NCBI GenBank assembly: GCA_001704765.1
Contig: MBFK01000030.1
Location: forward strand, 42,560-106,559
DNA from: Sinorhizobium shofinae
GTDB lineage: Bacteria > Pseudomonadota > Alphaproteobacteria > Rhizobiales > Rhizobiaceae
Length of the DNA stretch: 64,000 nucleotides
Direction: 5' to 3'
Shown: in pieces, positions 17,148 to 25,923 of the stretch
Numbering within the stretch: position 1 is the first letter of the stretch
Layout: each line of letters opens with the position of its first letter
Program-made: the position numbers and the translations under genes
The notes under the pieces: generated by a model
What the model saw: only the letters and a program-made list of their open reading frames with translations
Told to the model about the DNA's origin: nothing
Database searches by the model: none

Positions 17148-17356
17148 CGAACCCGCAAGAATTGACCCGTGCATCGGGGCCAAAGCGTCCGTTCTTCCTC
17201 CGGCGTGGTCCCATGGAGAACATCGCGACAGTGCTGATCGCCAGCGGCTTCCTGATGCTGTTTCAACCGTTTCTGCTGACGCTCTATACCTATTCGCTCG
17301 CAATGCTGTTGGCTGGAACCGTCATGTTCATGGTCGTTTCGAAGTTTCCGGAGTAA
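17144..17356 (+). CDS. Small two-helix membrane protein of the transporter operon
   Basis: 70 aa, basic N-terminus (PKRPFFLRRGPMEN) and two hydrophobic helices (IATVLIASGFLMLFQPFLL and YSLAMLLAGTVMFMVV). ATGA overlap with permease 2 and a 3-base gap to the first ATPase show that it belongs to the operon. A small membrane protein at the equivalent place is known in the rhizobial glycerol transporter operon (GlpU). Function unknown; an auxiliary transporter subunit is a fair guess. Confidence 0.8.
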   Translation: MTNPQELTRASGPKRPFFLRRGPMENIATVLIASGFLMLFQPFLLTLYTYSLAMLLAGTVMFMVVSKFPE

Positions 17357-17359
17357 GCG

Positions 17360-18454
17360 ATGTCCGAGATAAAAATCGTAAATCTGCGCAAGCAGTTCGG
17401 CGATTTTGTCGCCGTCGAAGATTCAAGCTTCACCGTCAATGACGGTCAATTCCTGGCGCTCCTCGGTCCGTCAGGCTGCGGCAAGACAACGACGCTCAGG
17501 ATGATCGCCGGGCTTGAGCTCCCGACCAGCGGCAAGATCTACCTTGACAGCGAGGACGTCACCTTCAACCGGGCGAGCGCCCGCGACATCGCCTTCGTCT
17601 TCCAGCTCTTCGCGCTCTACCCGCATATGAACGTGCGCAAGAACATCGGCTTTCCTCTCCTGTCGCAACGCGTGCCCGAGACGGAAATCCGCGCCCGCGT
17701 CGAGGAGACGGCAAAGCTGCTGAGGATCGACCATATCCTCGACCGGTCGGTTTCGGGGCTCGCCGGCGGCGACCGCCAGCGCGTCGCGCTCGGCCGCGCC
17801 ATTATCCGCCGGCCGAAATGCTTTCTGATGGATGAGCCGCTCGGCACGCTGGATGCGGAATTCCGCGAGGTGATGGTCCACGAGCTGCGAGAGCTGCACA
17901 ATCGCATTCATGCGACTACGGTCTATGTCACCCACGACCAGCACGAAGCCATGGCCATGGCCGACAAGATTGCGGTGATGAACCACGGCGTGATCGAGCA
18001 GTTCGGGACGCCGCAGGAGATCTACAATCGCCCGGCCTCCATGTATGTCGCGGACTTCATCGGCTCGCCGCCGATGAACTTCATGCGCTTCCATTCGGGG
18101 CTCGAAAGAGGCACGCGATCGGTCCTGCTCGACGGCATCGAGGTCCCGGTGCCGGAGGTGGCCGAGGATGTGCCGCCGGGCGAATTGGCGCTCGGCGTGC
18201 GTCCCGAACATATCCGCTTCAGCGACACATCACGTCTTAGGGGAGCCGTCTATGGCAGCGAGTATCTCGGCACGAACCAGATCGTCGCCGTGGAGACCGC
18301 CTCGGGCATCGTCAAGGCGCGCGTTTCGGCTGACCGCAGCTTCAGGCTCGGCGAGACGGTCGGGCTCGAATTCAACCCGGCGAAGCTCGCCGTCTTCGAC
18401 TGTGCCTCGGGCCGGGCGATCGCGTCGACTTATGCGGAGGCCCGTCATGGCTGA
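17360..18454 (+). CDS. ABC transporter ATPase 1 with degenerate signature motif
   Basis: 364 aa. Walker A GPSGCGKTT at 36-44, Q-loop FQLFALYPH near 81, Walker B CFLMDEP at 154-160, H-loop YVTHDQHEA, and a C-terminal TOBE region (GVRPEHIRF). The signature motif reads LAGGD (134-138) in place of LSGGQ, with the Ser that contacts ATP gamma-phosphate lost. Its partner ATPase keeps LSGGE. The pair therefore looks like an asymmetric heterodimer with one consensus and one degenerate ATP site, similar to GlpS/GlpT of the glycerol transporter. Confidence 0.9.
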   Translation: MSEIKIVNLRKQFGDFVAVEDSSFTVNDGQFLALLGPSGCGKTTTLRMIAGLELPTSGKIYLDSEDVTFNRASARDIAFVFQLFALYPHMNVRKNIGFPLLSQRVPETEIRARVEETAKLLRIDHILDRSVSGLAGGDRQRVALGRAIIRRPKCFLMDEPLGTLDAEFREVMVHELRELHNRIHATTVYVTHDQHEAMAMADKIAVMNHGVIEQFGTPQEIYNRPASMYVADFIGSPPMNFMRFHSGLERGTRSVLLDGIEVPVPEVAEDVPPGELALGVRPEHIRFSDTSRLRGAVYGSEYLGTNQIVAVETASGIVKARVSADRSFRLGETVGLEFNPAKLAVFDCASGRAIASTYAEARHG

Positions 18455-19454
18455 GGTCGCTCTCCACGGTATCGGCAAGACCTTCGGCGACACGGTCGCC
18501 ATCGACGATCTTTCGCTGACGGTCAGGGACGGTGAGTTCGTCGTCCTCCTCGGGCCGACGGGAGCCGGCAAGACGACGACGCTGCGGCTGATTGCCGGCC
18601 TCGAAAGACCGGATCGGGGGCGGGTGACAATCGCCGGGCGCGACGTCGGCGGGCAATCGCCGGCCGAGCGCGACGTCGCCTTCGTGTTCCAGCAATATTC
18701 GCTCTATCCGCATTTGAGCGTCTACGACAATCTCGCCTTTCCGCTGCGCTCTCCGGCCCGGCGGCTCGGAGCCGAGGAGATCGACCGTCGCGTGCGCGAG
18801 GTCGCTCACATGGTCCGCATCGACCACAAGCTGGAAAATCGTTCGACGCGGCTATCGGGTGGCGAGATGCAGCGGGTCGCAATCGGCCGCGCGCTCGTGC
18901 GCCGGCCGGCCATCTACCTGATGGACGAGCCGCTTTCGTCGCTCGACGCGAAGCTGCGTGCCGAGCTTCGGTTGGAACTGAAGCGGATCCAGAACGAGCT
19001 GAGCTCCACGCTGCTCTATGTCACCCATGACCAGGTCGAGGCGATGACGATGGCGGACCGCATCGGCATCCTGTCCGAAGGCCGCCTCGTGCAGATCGGC
19101 ACGCCGCGGGAGATCTATGCCAACCCGGCCAACCTGCATGTCGCGGCGCGCCTCGGCCAACCGCATATCAACCTGCTTCCGGTCGATCTTCTGCCGGGCG
19201 CGGCGCCGCCTTCCGGTGCACGTACGATCGGCGCGCGCACCGAACACCTGGAGATCGCGACGGACGTTGCGGGCAATGCCGAGGTCGACTGGATCGAGCA
19301 TCTCGGCGACCAGAACCACCTGCATATCCGCGTGAAGGGCTACAAGATCGTGACGCTTGCCGACCCCTATCTTTCGGTCAAGCCGGGCGATCGGATCGAC
19401 CTCAAGTTCAGGCACCCTCTTTATTTCGGAACGGATGGTGAGCGGCTGCGCTGA
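18447..19454 (+). CDS. ABC transporter ATPase 2
   Basis: 335 aa starting at ATG 18447, which overlaps the first ATPase gene by eight bases. Walker A GPTGAGKTT at 36-44, Q-loop FQQYSLYPH, signature LSGGE at 136-140, Walker B IYLMDEP at 156-162, H-loop YVTHDQ, TOBE-like tail. A longer frame reading back into ATPase 1 is not homologous. Second ATPase of a two-ATPase importer. Confidence 0.91.
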   Translation: MAEVALHGIGKTFGDTVAIDDLSLTVRDGEFVVLLGPTGAGKTTTLRLIAGLERPDRGRVTIAGRDVGGQSPAERDVAFVFQQYSLYPHLSVYDNLAFPLRSPARRLGAEEIDRRVREVAHMVRIDHKLENRSTRLSGGEMQRVAIGRALVRRPAIYLMDEPLSSLDAKLRAELRLELKRIQNELSSTLLYVTHDQVEAMTMADRIGILSEGRLVQIGTPREIYANPANLHVAARLGQPHINLLPVDLLPGAAPPSGARTIGARTEHLEIATDVAGNAEVDWIEHLGDQNHLHIRVKGYKIVTLADPYLSVKPGDRIDLKFRHPLYFGTDGERLR

Positions 19455-19494
19455 TGGCGCCGCTCGGGTTCGCGAGGATTCGAGAAGCTATTGG

Positions 19495-21138
19495 ATGAAA
19501 ACGATGAAGCACTTTTTCAACCGCAGGGAAAACATAGTCACCGAGGCACTGGACGGCCTGTTGCAGACGGCGCCGGCCGGAAGTCTGGCGCGCCTCGCCA
19601 CCTATCCCGACATCAAGGTCGTCCTGCGCGGCGACTGGGACAAGGCGAAAGTTGCGATCATATCGGGCGGCGGCGCCGGCCATGAGCCGTCACATGCGGG
19701 CTTCGTCGGCCGCGGCATGCTGACCGCCGCGGTTTCGGGCGAGATCTTTGCCTCACCCAGCGTTGATGCGGTGCTGACCGCCATTCGTGCGGTCACCGGA
19801 CCGAAGGGCTGTCTGCTGATCGTGAAGAATTACACCGGCGACCGCCTGAACTTCGGACTTGCCGCCGAGCGGGCGCGGGTCGAAGGCTTTCGTGTCGAGA
19901 TGGTGATCGTCGCGGACGATATCGCTCTGCCGGATATCGCCCAACCGCGCGGTGTCGCCGGCACGCTCTTCGTGCACAAGATCGCCGGTCATCTGGCTGA
20001 GCAGAGCGCCGATCTCGAGACTATTGCAGCTGCGGCGGGTTCGGCCGCGCGCGACATTGTCTCGCTCGGCGTGTCGCTCTCCTCCTGCTCCATTCCCGGC
20101 CAGGTCCATGCGGAGCGGCTTGGGGTAGACGAGGGGGAACTAGGCCTTGGCATCCACGGCGAGCCGGGCGCTGAACGGATCGCCTTGCAGGAAGCGCGCG
20201 CAATCGTCGCGACCATGTCAGAGCGGCTTTCCGCGGCGCTCGCCGGTGGCGGCGACTACGCTCTGCTTATCAACAATCTCGGGGCCGTGCCGCCGCTCGA
20301 GATGGGGCTGATCGCCCATACCGTGCTCGCATCTTCGCTCGCCGAGCGGGTGAAGCTGACAATCGGTCCGGCGCCGATGATGACGGCCCTCAACATGAAC
20401 GGCTTCTCGCTTTCCTTGATCCGGCTCGGCTCCGAGCGTGAGGCGGCGTTGAAATCCCCCGTCGCGCCGCATGCCTGGACACCGGCGGTCGACCGGCACG
20501 ACATCGTCATTATGCCCGCTGCCGCAGCGCCTGCCGAGCAAGCCCTGCCGGCAAGCCACGATCCGGCAGCCGATCGGTTGATCGCGGCGATCTGCGACCA
20601 CCTACTTTCGCTGGAGGCGGAGCTCAACCAGCTCGACGCAAGGGCCGGCGACGGAGACACCGGTTCGACCGTGGCGACGGGCTCGCGCAGCGTCCTCGCT
20701 CAAATCGAACGGTTGCCGCTCAAGGATATCGGCGCGACTCTCTCTTCGATAGGAGGCATCCTCAGCATCAGCATGGGCGGTTCGAGCGGCGTGCTCCTGT
20801 CGATCTTCTTCATGGCCGCCGCCAAGGCCTACTCCGACACGAAGGACATGGCGAGCGCTCTATTGGCGGGTCTGGAGCGGATGACCTTCTATGGTGGCGC
20901 GGCGGTTGGCGACCGCACGATGGTCGATGCCTTGGACCCCGCATTGCGAGCCCTGAAGGCCGGCGGTCTTGCCGCGGCGGCATCTGCTGCACGCGCTGGC
21001 GCCGATGCGACCCGTGCAATGACGAAGGCGAAGGCCGGCCGTGCATCCTATGTGGGAGAACGGGATCTCGACGGCGTGCCGGACCCCGGCGCGATGGCTG
21101 TGGCCGCGGTGTTCGAGGTTGCAGCGGGGCTTCGTTAG
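19495..21138 (+). CDS. ATP-type dihydroxyacetone kinase family protein (DhaK-DhaL fusion)
   Basis: 547 aa. The DhaK domain (1-330) carries GGGAGHEPSHAGF (58-70) and GLGIHGEPG with His221, the residue that binds the ketose as a hemiaminal. The DhaL domain (about 355-547) has GDGDTG (385-390) with the Mg-ATP aspartates and MGGSSGVLLSIFF. This is the single-chain ATP-dependent kinase architecture; related enzymes phosphorylate dihydroxyacetone or C4 ketoses such as erythrulose. ATG 19495 is chosen; an ATG nine bases later is also possible. It follows the ATPases by 40 bases. A second, PTS-type kinase lies downstream in the same operon. Confidence 0.9.
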   Translation: MKTMKHFFNRRENIVTEALDGLLQTAPAGSLARLATYPDIKVVLRGDWDKAKVAIISGGGAGHEPSHAGFVGRGMLTAAVSGEIFASPSVDAVLTAIRAVTGPKGCLLIVKNYTGDRLNFGLAAERARVEGFRVEMVIVADDIALPDIAQPRGVAGTLFVHKIAGHLAEQSADLETIAAAAGSAARDIVSLGVSLSSCSIPGQVHAERLGVDEGELGLGIHGEPGAERIALQEARAIVATMSERLSAALAGGGDYALLINNLGAVPPLEMGLIAHTVLASSLAERVKLTIGPAPMMTALNMNGFSLSLIRLGSEREAALKSPVAPHAWTPAVDRHDIVIMPAAAAPAEQALPASHDPAADRLIAAICDHLLSLEAELNQLDARAGDGDTGSTVATGSRSVLAQIERLPLKDIGATLSSIGGILSISMGGSSGVLLSIFFMAAAKAYSDTKDMASALLAGLERMTFYGGAAVGDRTMVDALDPALRALKAGGLAAAASAARAGADATRAMTKAKAGRASYVGERDLDGVPDPGAMAVAAVFEVAAGLR

Positions 21139-21197
21139 GCAAGTGCTCTAACGATGCCGGCCGATCGCGAGTATGATCGAGCGAGGGTTGGAAAAAG

Positions 21198-21818
21198 GTG
21201 TTGGTCGTGCTGGCAAATGCAGCGCTCATAGGCGGGTTGATCGATATCTGCCGCGAGGTGATTGCCGCCAATGCCGATCATCTGTCGGAACTCGACAGGG
21301 CCATCGGCGACGGAGACCACGGCACCAACATGCGTCGCGGCTTGGAGGCGGTCTACGCCGAGCGAAGCCGCCTCGCGTACCTTCCCCTGCCCAAGGCACT
21401 GGAGGAGATCGGCCTCACCCTCGTCATGAGCGTCGGCGGCGCGGCCGGCCCCCTCTATGGGACGCTGCTGATCGAGACCGGCCGGCAGCTGGCCGGCAGC
21501 GGAGACGTCGATTTTCCGCGCGCGCTCGAGCGTGCCATCGATGCCGTTGCCCGCCGCGGCCGGGCGAGCGCCGGCGACAAGACGCTGCTCGACGTGCTTT
21601 ACCCGGTGCATGCCGAAGTGGTAAGGCGCGCGGGTCTGGCGGGGGTCGCCGAACAGGCGGAGCGGGCGGCAAGCCTGACTTTCGGCATGAAGGCGATGCG
21701 CGGACGGGCCTCGTTTCTCGGCGATCGATCGATCGGACATATCGATCCGGGCGCAAAAAGCTGCGCGCTGTTGACGGCAGCGATCTGTCGTTTCTTGGAG
21801 GAGCAAAGTCCGGCATGA
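21198..21818 (+). CDS. dhaL: DhaL, ADP/ATP-binding subunit of PTS-type dihydroxyacetone kinase
   Basis: 206 aa. All-helical DhaL domain with LDRAIGDGDHGTNMRRG (GDGDHG at 37-42), MSVGGAAGPLYGTLL and GRASFLGDRSIGHIDPGA. The HG after GDGD is typical of PTS-dependent DhaL, in which bound ADP is rephosphorylated by DhaM and not exchanged. GTG start at 21198 with AAAAGG directly before it. Overlaps dhaM by four bases. Confidence 0.9.
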   Translation: MLVVLANAALIGGLIDICREVIAANADHLSELDRAIGDGDHGTNMRRGLEAVYAERSRLAYLPLPKALEEIGLTLVMSVGGAAGPLYGTLLIETGRQLAGSGDVDFPRALERAIDAVARRGRASAGDKTLLDVLYPVHAEVVRRAGLAGVAEQAERAASLTFGMKAMRGRASFLGDRSIGHIDPGAKSCALLTAAICRFLEEQSPA

Positions 21819-22213
21819 ACCCGAAATCTGCAAATGTCGGCATTGTCATCGTGTCGCATTCTCCGCTGGTCGCGCAGGGTGCCGCCGACATGGTGCGCCA
21901 GATGGTCGGTGACTGCGTGCCTCTCGCCTGGTCGGGCGGCAATGCTGAAGGCGGGCTCGGCACGCATGCGGCCGGCATCCTGGCAGCGATCGAGCGGGCG
22001 TGGTCGGAGGCCGGCGTCGCCGTCTTCGTCGATCTCGGCGGCGCGGAGACCAACAGCGAGATGGCGATCGAAATGCTCGGCGAACCGCGCTCCGGCAGGG
22101 TGATCATCTGTAATGCGCCATTGGTCGAGGGGGCGGTGATGGCCGCAGCCGAGGCTTCGGGCGGCGCGGCTCTCGCCCGAGTCGTAGCGACCGCGCAGGA
22201 GCTGTCACCGTGA
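21815..22213 (+). CDS. dhaM: DhaM, EIIA-like phosphotransfer subunit
   Basis: 132 aa, a single EIIA(Man)-like domain. GIVIVSHSPLVAQGAADM carries the phosphorylated His15; FVDLGGAETNSEMAIEML is the family's second motif. In many bacteria DhaM is fused to HPr and part of enzyme I; here those parts are separate genes that follow directly. Passes phosphate from HPr to ADP on DhaL. Confidence 0.91.
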   Translation: MNPKSANVGIVIVSHSPLVAQGAADMVRQMVGDCVPLAWSGGNAEGGLGTHAAGILAAIERAWSEAGVAVFVDLGGAETNSEMAIEMLGEPRSGRVIICNAPLVEGAVMAAAEASGGAALARVVATAQELSP

Positions 22214-22557
22214 TGGAGAGCAGGCCGCGACAGGAAGCGCCGGAGGCAGGTGACGCGCATGGCCACTGCCAGACAGAGATCGAAGTGACGCACGGCTTCG
22301 GACTGCATGCCCGTCCGTCGGTCACCTTCACGCGCCTAGCGAGATCGTTTCCCTGCTCCGTCGAGATCGAGGTCAACGGCAGCAATGTGTGGCTCAACGG
22401 CAAGAGCATCGTCAAGATGATAGGAGCGAGGATTCGGAGGGGCACGATCCTGAAGATCCGCGCCCGCGGGCTTCGCGCCGCCGAAGCCATCCGTGCCCTC
22501 AAAGCGCTCGTCGAGCGCGACTTCGACGAAGAAAAGAAGCATGGCCGAAGCGCTTGA
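22213..22557 (+). CDS. HPr-family phosphocarrier dedicated to the Dha system
   Basis: 114 aa: a 20-residue charged N-terminal extension, then an HPr domain with THGFGLHARPS (active His32) and KSIVKMIG around the Ser46-equivalent. Start ATG 22213 overlaps the dhaM stop (TGATG). It overlaps the enzyme I gene by 17 bases. Its place between dhaM and an enzyme I implies a self-contained phosphorelay that does not depend on the general rhizobial nitrogen PTS. Confidence 0.9.
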   Translation: MESRPRQEAPEAGDAHGHCQTEIEVTHGFGLHARPSVTFTRLARSFPCSVEIEVNGSNVWLNGKSIVKMIGARIRRGTILKIRARGLRAAEAIRALKALVERDFDEEKKHGRSA

Positions 22558-24154
22558 AATCGTCGGGATATGCGCCTCTCCGGGCGTGGCGATTGGGACC
22601 GTGCATCTTGCCGCCGATGTCACGGCAGAGACGTTTGCGCCGTTTTATACCGTGGCGGCGGAACGCGAAAAGCTGCGGCAGGCCGTAGGCGTGGCTGTCA
22701 CGGATCTGAGCGCACTTGCAGATCGATTGGACGAGGAGAGCGCCGGTATTCTCGATTTCCAAGTCGAGATGCTGCTCGATCCTGCGCTCGTTGAAATGGC
22801 CGAGGAGAGGATCGTCGGCGGTGACGGCGCCGCGCTCGCCTGGGCGGGCGCGCTGGATCGCTATATCGCCGGCATCGAGGAGGCGCCCGACGAACAGCTC
22901 CGCGCCCGCGCGGTCGATGTCGTCGATATACGCAATCGCGTTCTCCGCGCACTGACCGGCCGCCCGGTAGAGGATTTCGCGCCCGGCTCGGTCTTCGTCG
23001 GAAAGGATCTTGAGCCGAGCCACTTCCTCGCGCATGACTGGAGCGCCGGCGGCGGCATCGTCCTGTTCGACGGCAGCGCTTCCAGCCACGTGGCGATGCT
23101 CGCTCGCAGCCGAGGGATACCGATGGTCGTGGCCACGGGTCGATTCGAAATCGGCGACGGCCTACGCGTGCTTGTCGATGCGAGCGACGCCCTGGTCGTC
23201 ATCGACCCTGAAGACGCGCGCATTCGCAAGGCGAAATCCAGAATGGCTTCAGCAAGCCCAAGCGCGCCAGCGCAACCGGGAGGAACGGTCGAGACCGCCG
23301 ACGGCGTCGCGATCCGCCTCTCGGCGATCATCAATGATCGGCAGGAACTCAAGGCTACCGATCCTTCCTCGTTCGCCGGCATCGGTCTCATGCGGACCGA
23401 GTTTCTGATTGCCTCACCGGCCGATGCCTTCGACGAGGAGAAGCACTACGAGGTCTGCCGGCAGGCATTGGACTGGGCCGGCAGCGCGCCCGTGATCGTG
23501 CGCATGCTGGATCTCGGCGGCGACAAGACATTGCCGGGTCTCGGAGCCAAGAAGAGCGAATCTTTCATGGGGGTGAGGGGTATCCGGCTGCTTTTGGCGC
23601 TGCCTGAACTTGCCCGTGTGCAGGCACGCGCGCTCCTGCGCGCCGCGGCTCACGGCAATCTCAGCGTTCTCTTGCCCATGGTGACAGTTCCGGACGAGCT
23701 CGATTCGATGCGGACGATATTCGAAGAGGAATTGGCCGTTCTTGTCAGGCGCGGGGTCGAGGCGCGCATGCCAGAGATTGGCATGATGGTGGAAGTCCCA
23801 GCCGCGGCGCTGATGCTCGACCGCTTTTCGCGTTCGGCGTTCTTCTCTTTCGGAACAAACGATCTCGCGCAGTATCTGATGGCGGCGGCAAGGGGCGACC
23901 AGAGCGTGGCTGGACTCTACGAAGTCGCCGCACCGGCGGTCTGCCGCCTCATCGGGCAGTCCGTGGCGCTGGCCGAGGCAATGAAGAGGCCGCTCGGCAT
24001 CTGCGGCGAAATGGCGTCCGAACCCCGCCATGTCCCGGCGCTCATGGCGGCAGGCCTCCGCCACTTTTCGGTAGCGCCCAGCCGTATCGCGGACATACGA
24101 TCGGCCATCGGCGGCTCGTGCTCGGATGGGCGGGCTGCGGCGGAGAAGAGATGA
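22541..24154 (+). CDS. PTS enzyme I (PEP-protein phosphotransferase) of the Dha system
   Basis: 537 aa. N-terminal PEP-utilizer start GICASPGVAIG, HPr-binding helices, active-site loop SASSHVAMLARSRGIPMVV with His183, then the PEP-binding barrel with GVRGIRLLL, GMMVEVPAAALML and FFSFGTNDLAQYL, and GICGEMAS. It is full length apart from lacking the GAF domain seen in PtsP. It takes phosphate from PEP and gives it to the adjacent HPr. The stop overlaps the next start by a single shared context (ATGAATG). Confidence 0.91.
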   Translation: MAEALEIVGICASPGVAIGTVHLAADVTAETFAPFYTVAAEREKLRQAVGVAVTDLSALADRLDEESAGILDFQVEMLLDPALVEMAEERIVGGDGAALAWAGALDRYIAGIEEAPDEQLRARAVDVVDIRNRVLRALTGRPVEDFAPGSVFVGKDLEPSHFLAHDWSAGGGIVLFDGSASSHVAMLARSRGIPMVVATGRFEIGDGLRVLVDASDALVVIDPEDARIRKAKSRMASASPSAPAQPGGTVETADGVAIRLSAIINDRQELKATDPSSFAGIGLMRTEFLIASPADAFDEEKHYEVCRQALDWAGSAPVIVRMLDLGGDKTLPGLGAKKSESFMGVRGIRLLLALPELARVQARALLRAAAHGNLSVLLPMVTVPDELDSMRTIFEEELAVLVRRGVEARMPEIGMMVEVPAAALMLDRFSRSAFFSFGTNDLAQYLMAAARGDQSVAGLYEVAAPAVCRLIGQSVALAEAMKRPLGICGEMASEPRHVPALMAAGLRHFSVAPSRIADIRSAIGGSCSDGRAAAEKR

Positions 24155-24565
24155 ATGTCGCGCGAGACGGTTGAAGACGCCATCATGGCCTACAAGACGA
24201 TACTGGCGCAGATTATCGACAATCGGCCTTCGGGGACCCGTCAGCGGCTCGCCGCAGCACTCGGCAAGCATCGCAGCTTCGTGACGCAGGTGACGAGCCC
24301 GGCCTATTCGACCCCCCTGCCGGCGCGTCACCTCGCCACCATCTTTCGGGTCTGCCACTTCAGCCCAAGCGAGCAGGAGCATTTCCTCCAGGCTTATCAA
24401 TCGGCACACCCCGGGAAGCTGCCAGATTTCGGAAGCACGGAGAAGCTGCGCCAGCTCTCGCTGATCGTCCCCGACCTGGGCGACGAAAAAAAGAACCGCC
24501 TGTTCGACGAAGCGATCGAGGAGCTCGTCCACAACATGGCGAAACTGGTTGGGACGGTGCAATAG
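24155..24565 (+). CDS. Helix-turn-helix-like protein of the Dha operon
   Basis: 136 aa. Residues 28-50 (RQRLAAALGKHRSFVTQVTS) look like the start of an XRE-type helix-turn-helix, and the rest is helical (FSPSEQEHFLQAYQSAHPGK). The C-terminal segment EAIEELVHNMAKLVG may be an oligomerisation helix. It starts right after the enzyme I stop. It could be a regulator of the operon or a sensor of kinase state; no effector domain is visible. Confidence 0.65.
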   Translation: MSRETVEDAIMAYKTILAQIIDNRPSGTRQRLAAALGKHRSFVTQVTSPAYSTPLPARHLATIFRVCHFSPSEQEHFLQAYQSAHPGKLPDFGSTEKLRQLSLIVPDLGDEKKNRLFDEAIEELVHNMAKLVGTVQ

Positions 24566-24684
24566 GACAGCTGCGGCATACCCCCTTGAAAGTCCGAGCC
24601 GATTGAGGGGACCCTGTGCCAAGTTCAGGCATTGCGGCGATGCCTGCGCCGCCTGAGGACGCGCGGCGCTGTAGGAGGGGCACG

Positions 24685-25677
24685 ATGAAGAAGTTTATGA
24701 ACAAAGCCGAGACGCTGGTCGCCGAAAGCCTCGCAGGCTTCGTTGCGGCCCACGAGCGGCTGGTGGCCTTCGGCGCCGAAGGAAAGTTCGTCCGCCGGCG
24801 AACCCTGCGCGTTGGCAAGGTCGCGCTCATTTCCGGCGGCGGCGCCGGACACGAGCCGATGCATGTCGGCTTCGTCGGAACGGGTATGCTCGATGCTGCC
24901 TGCACCGGTCACGTCTTCACATCGCCGACTCCAGACCAGGTTGTGGCGGCGATCCGCGAGACCGATGGCGGCGCCGGTTGCCTGCTTGTCGTCAAGAACT
25001 ATGACGGTGACGTCATGAACTTCGAGATGGCGGCCGAGCTTGCGGCGACGGAGCACCAGATAGCCACCGTCGTCGTGCGCGACGACGTCGATCCCGGCGG
25101 GTCGAAGCGCGGCCAGGGCAGGAGAGGCGTTGCGGGAACGCTCGTGGTCGAGAAGCTGCTCGGTGCGGCGGCGGAGGCCGGCTGGCGGCTCGATGAACTG
25201 GGCGCGCTCGGTGAGAACCTGAACGGCCGCATTCGCACGATGGGGGTGTCGCTGCGCGGGGTGACCGTCCCCGACACGGAGCGGGAGACCTTCGTGCTCG
25301 CCGAAGGCGAAATGGAGATGGGGGTCGGCATTCACGGAGAGCCGGGGCGTGCTCGGGCCAGATTCGCAACGGCTGACGAAATCGTGGACACGATTCTAGA
25401 GGCAATCCTGAGCGATCTGACGCCCGAACGGGACGACAAGCTCCTTCTTTTCATCAATGGTTTCGGTGGAACGCCCGTTTCGGAACTCTACCTCGCTTAC
25501 AATACCGCCCGATCGCGGTGCGAGAACCTGGGCCTCACCATCGCGCGATCGTTGGTCGGAACCTATGTCACCTCCCTGGACATGGCGGGCCTCTCAATCA
25601 CCATTGCGCGTCTTGATGAACGAGAGCTTTCGTTCTGGGACGCGCCAGTAGACACGCCAACCCTGCGCTGGGGATAG
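24685..25677 (+). CDS. dhaK: DhaK, substrate-binding subunit of PTS-type dihydroxyacetone kinase
   Basis: 330 aa. GGGAGHEPMHVGFVGTGM (51-68), VKNYDGDVMNFEMA, and MGVGIHGEPG with His217, the covalent ketose-binding residue. No DhaL domain, so it needs the DhaL encoded 3 kb upstream. GGAGGGG six bases before ATG 24685 sets the start. Last gene of the operon. DhaK separated from DhaL-DhaM by HPr, enzyme I and an HTH gene is an unusual order. Confidence 0.9.
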   Translation: MKKFMNKAETLVAESLAGFVAAHERLVAFGAEGKFVRRRTLRVGKVALISGGGAGHEPMHVGFVGTGMLDAACTGHVFTSPTPDQVVAAIRETDGGAGCLLVVKNYDGDVMNFEMAAELAATEHQIATVVVRDDVDPGGSKRGQGRRGVAGTLVVEKLLGAAAEAGWRLDELGALGENLNGRIRTMGVSLRGVTVPDTERETFVLAEGEMEMGVGIHGEPGRARARFATADEIVDTILEAILSDLTPERDDKLLLFINGFGGTPVSELYLAYNTARSRCENLGLTIARSLVGTYVTSLDMAGLSITIARLDERELSFWDAPVDTPTLRWG

Positions 25678-25794
25678 CTAGTGCGGCATAACTACGTGTC
25701 GTGTCTGGTCGAGTCTGGCTTTGGGATGCTGAACCGCAATGCAATGAGCCGGCAAACCAAGGTGAATGGAGACAATGACGTGCGTCCAGCAGGA

Positions 25795-25816
25795 CAGCAG
25801 CAAACGCTTGCTGCTG
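25795..25816. terminator. Perfect inverted repeat in the 25.7-25.9 kb gap
   Basis: CAGCAGCAA / TTGCTGCTG arms of nine bases around ACGC. No T-run on either side, so it may be a weak bidirectional terminator between the convergent Dha and guanidine operons, or a protein site. The rest of 25678-25923 shows nothing. Confidence 0.4.
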
Positions 25817-25923
25817 TAAGGGAGTTCACCATCTGTGCTTCTAAAGCCGCAGAATGTTTCACCTGGAACGACGCTCGCCCGACACCTTCGTTCCCGCCAA
25901 CACTGCCGGGCGCCCCACCGTTT

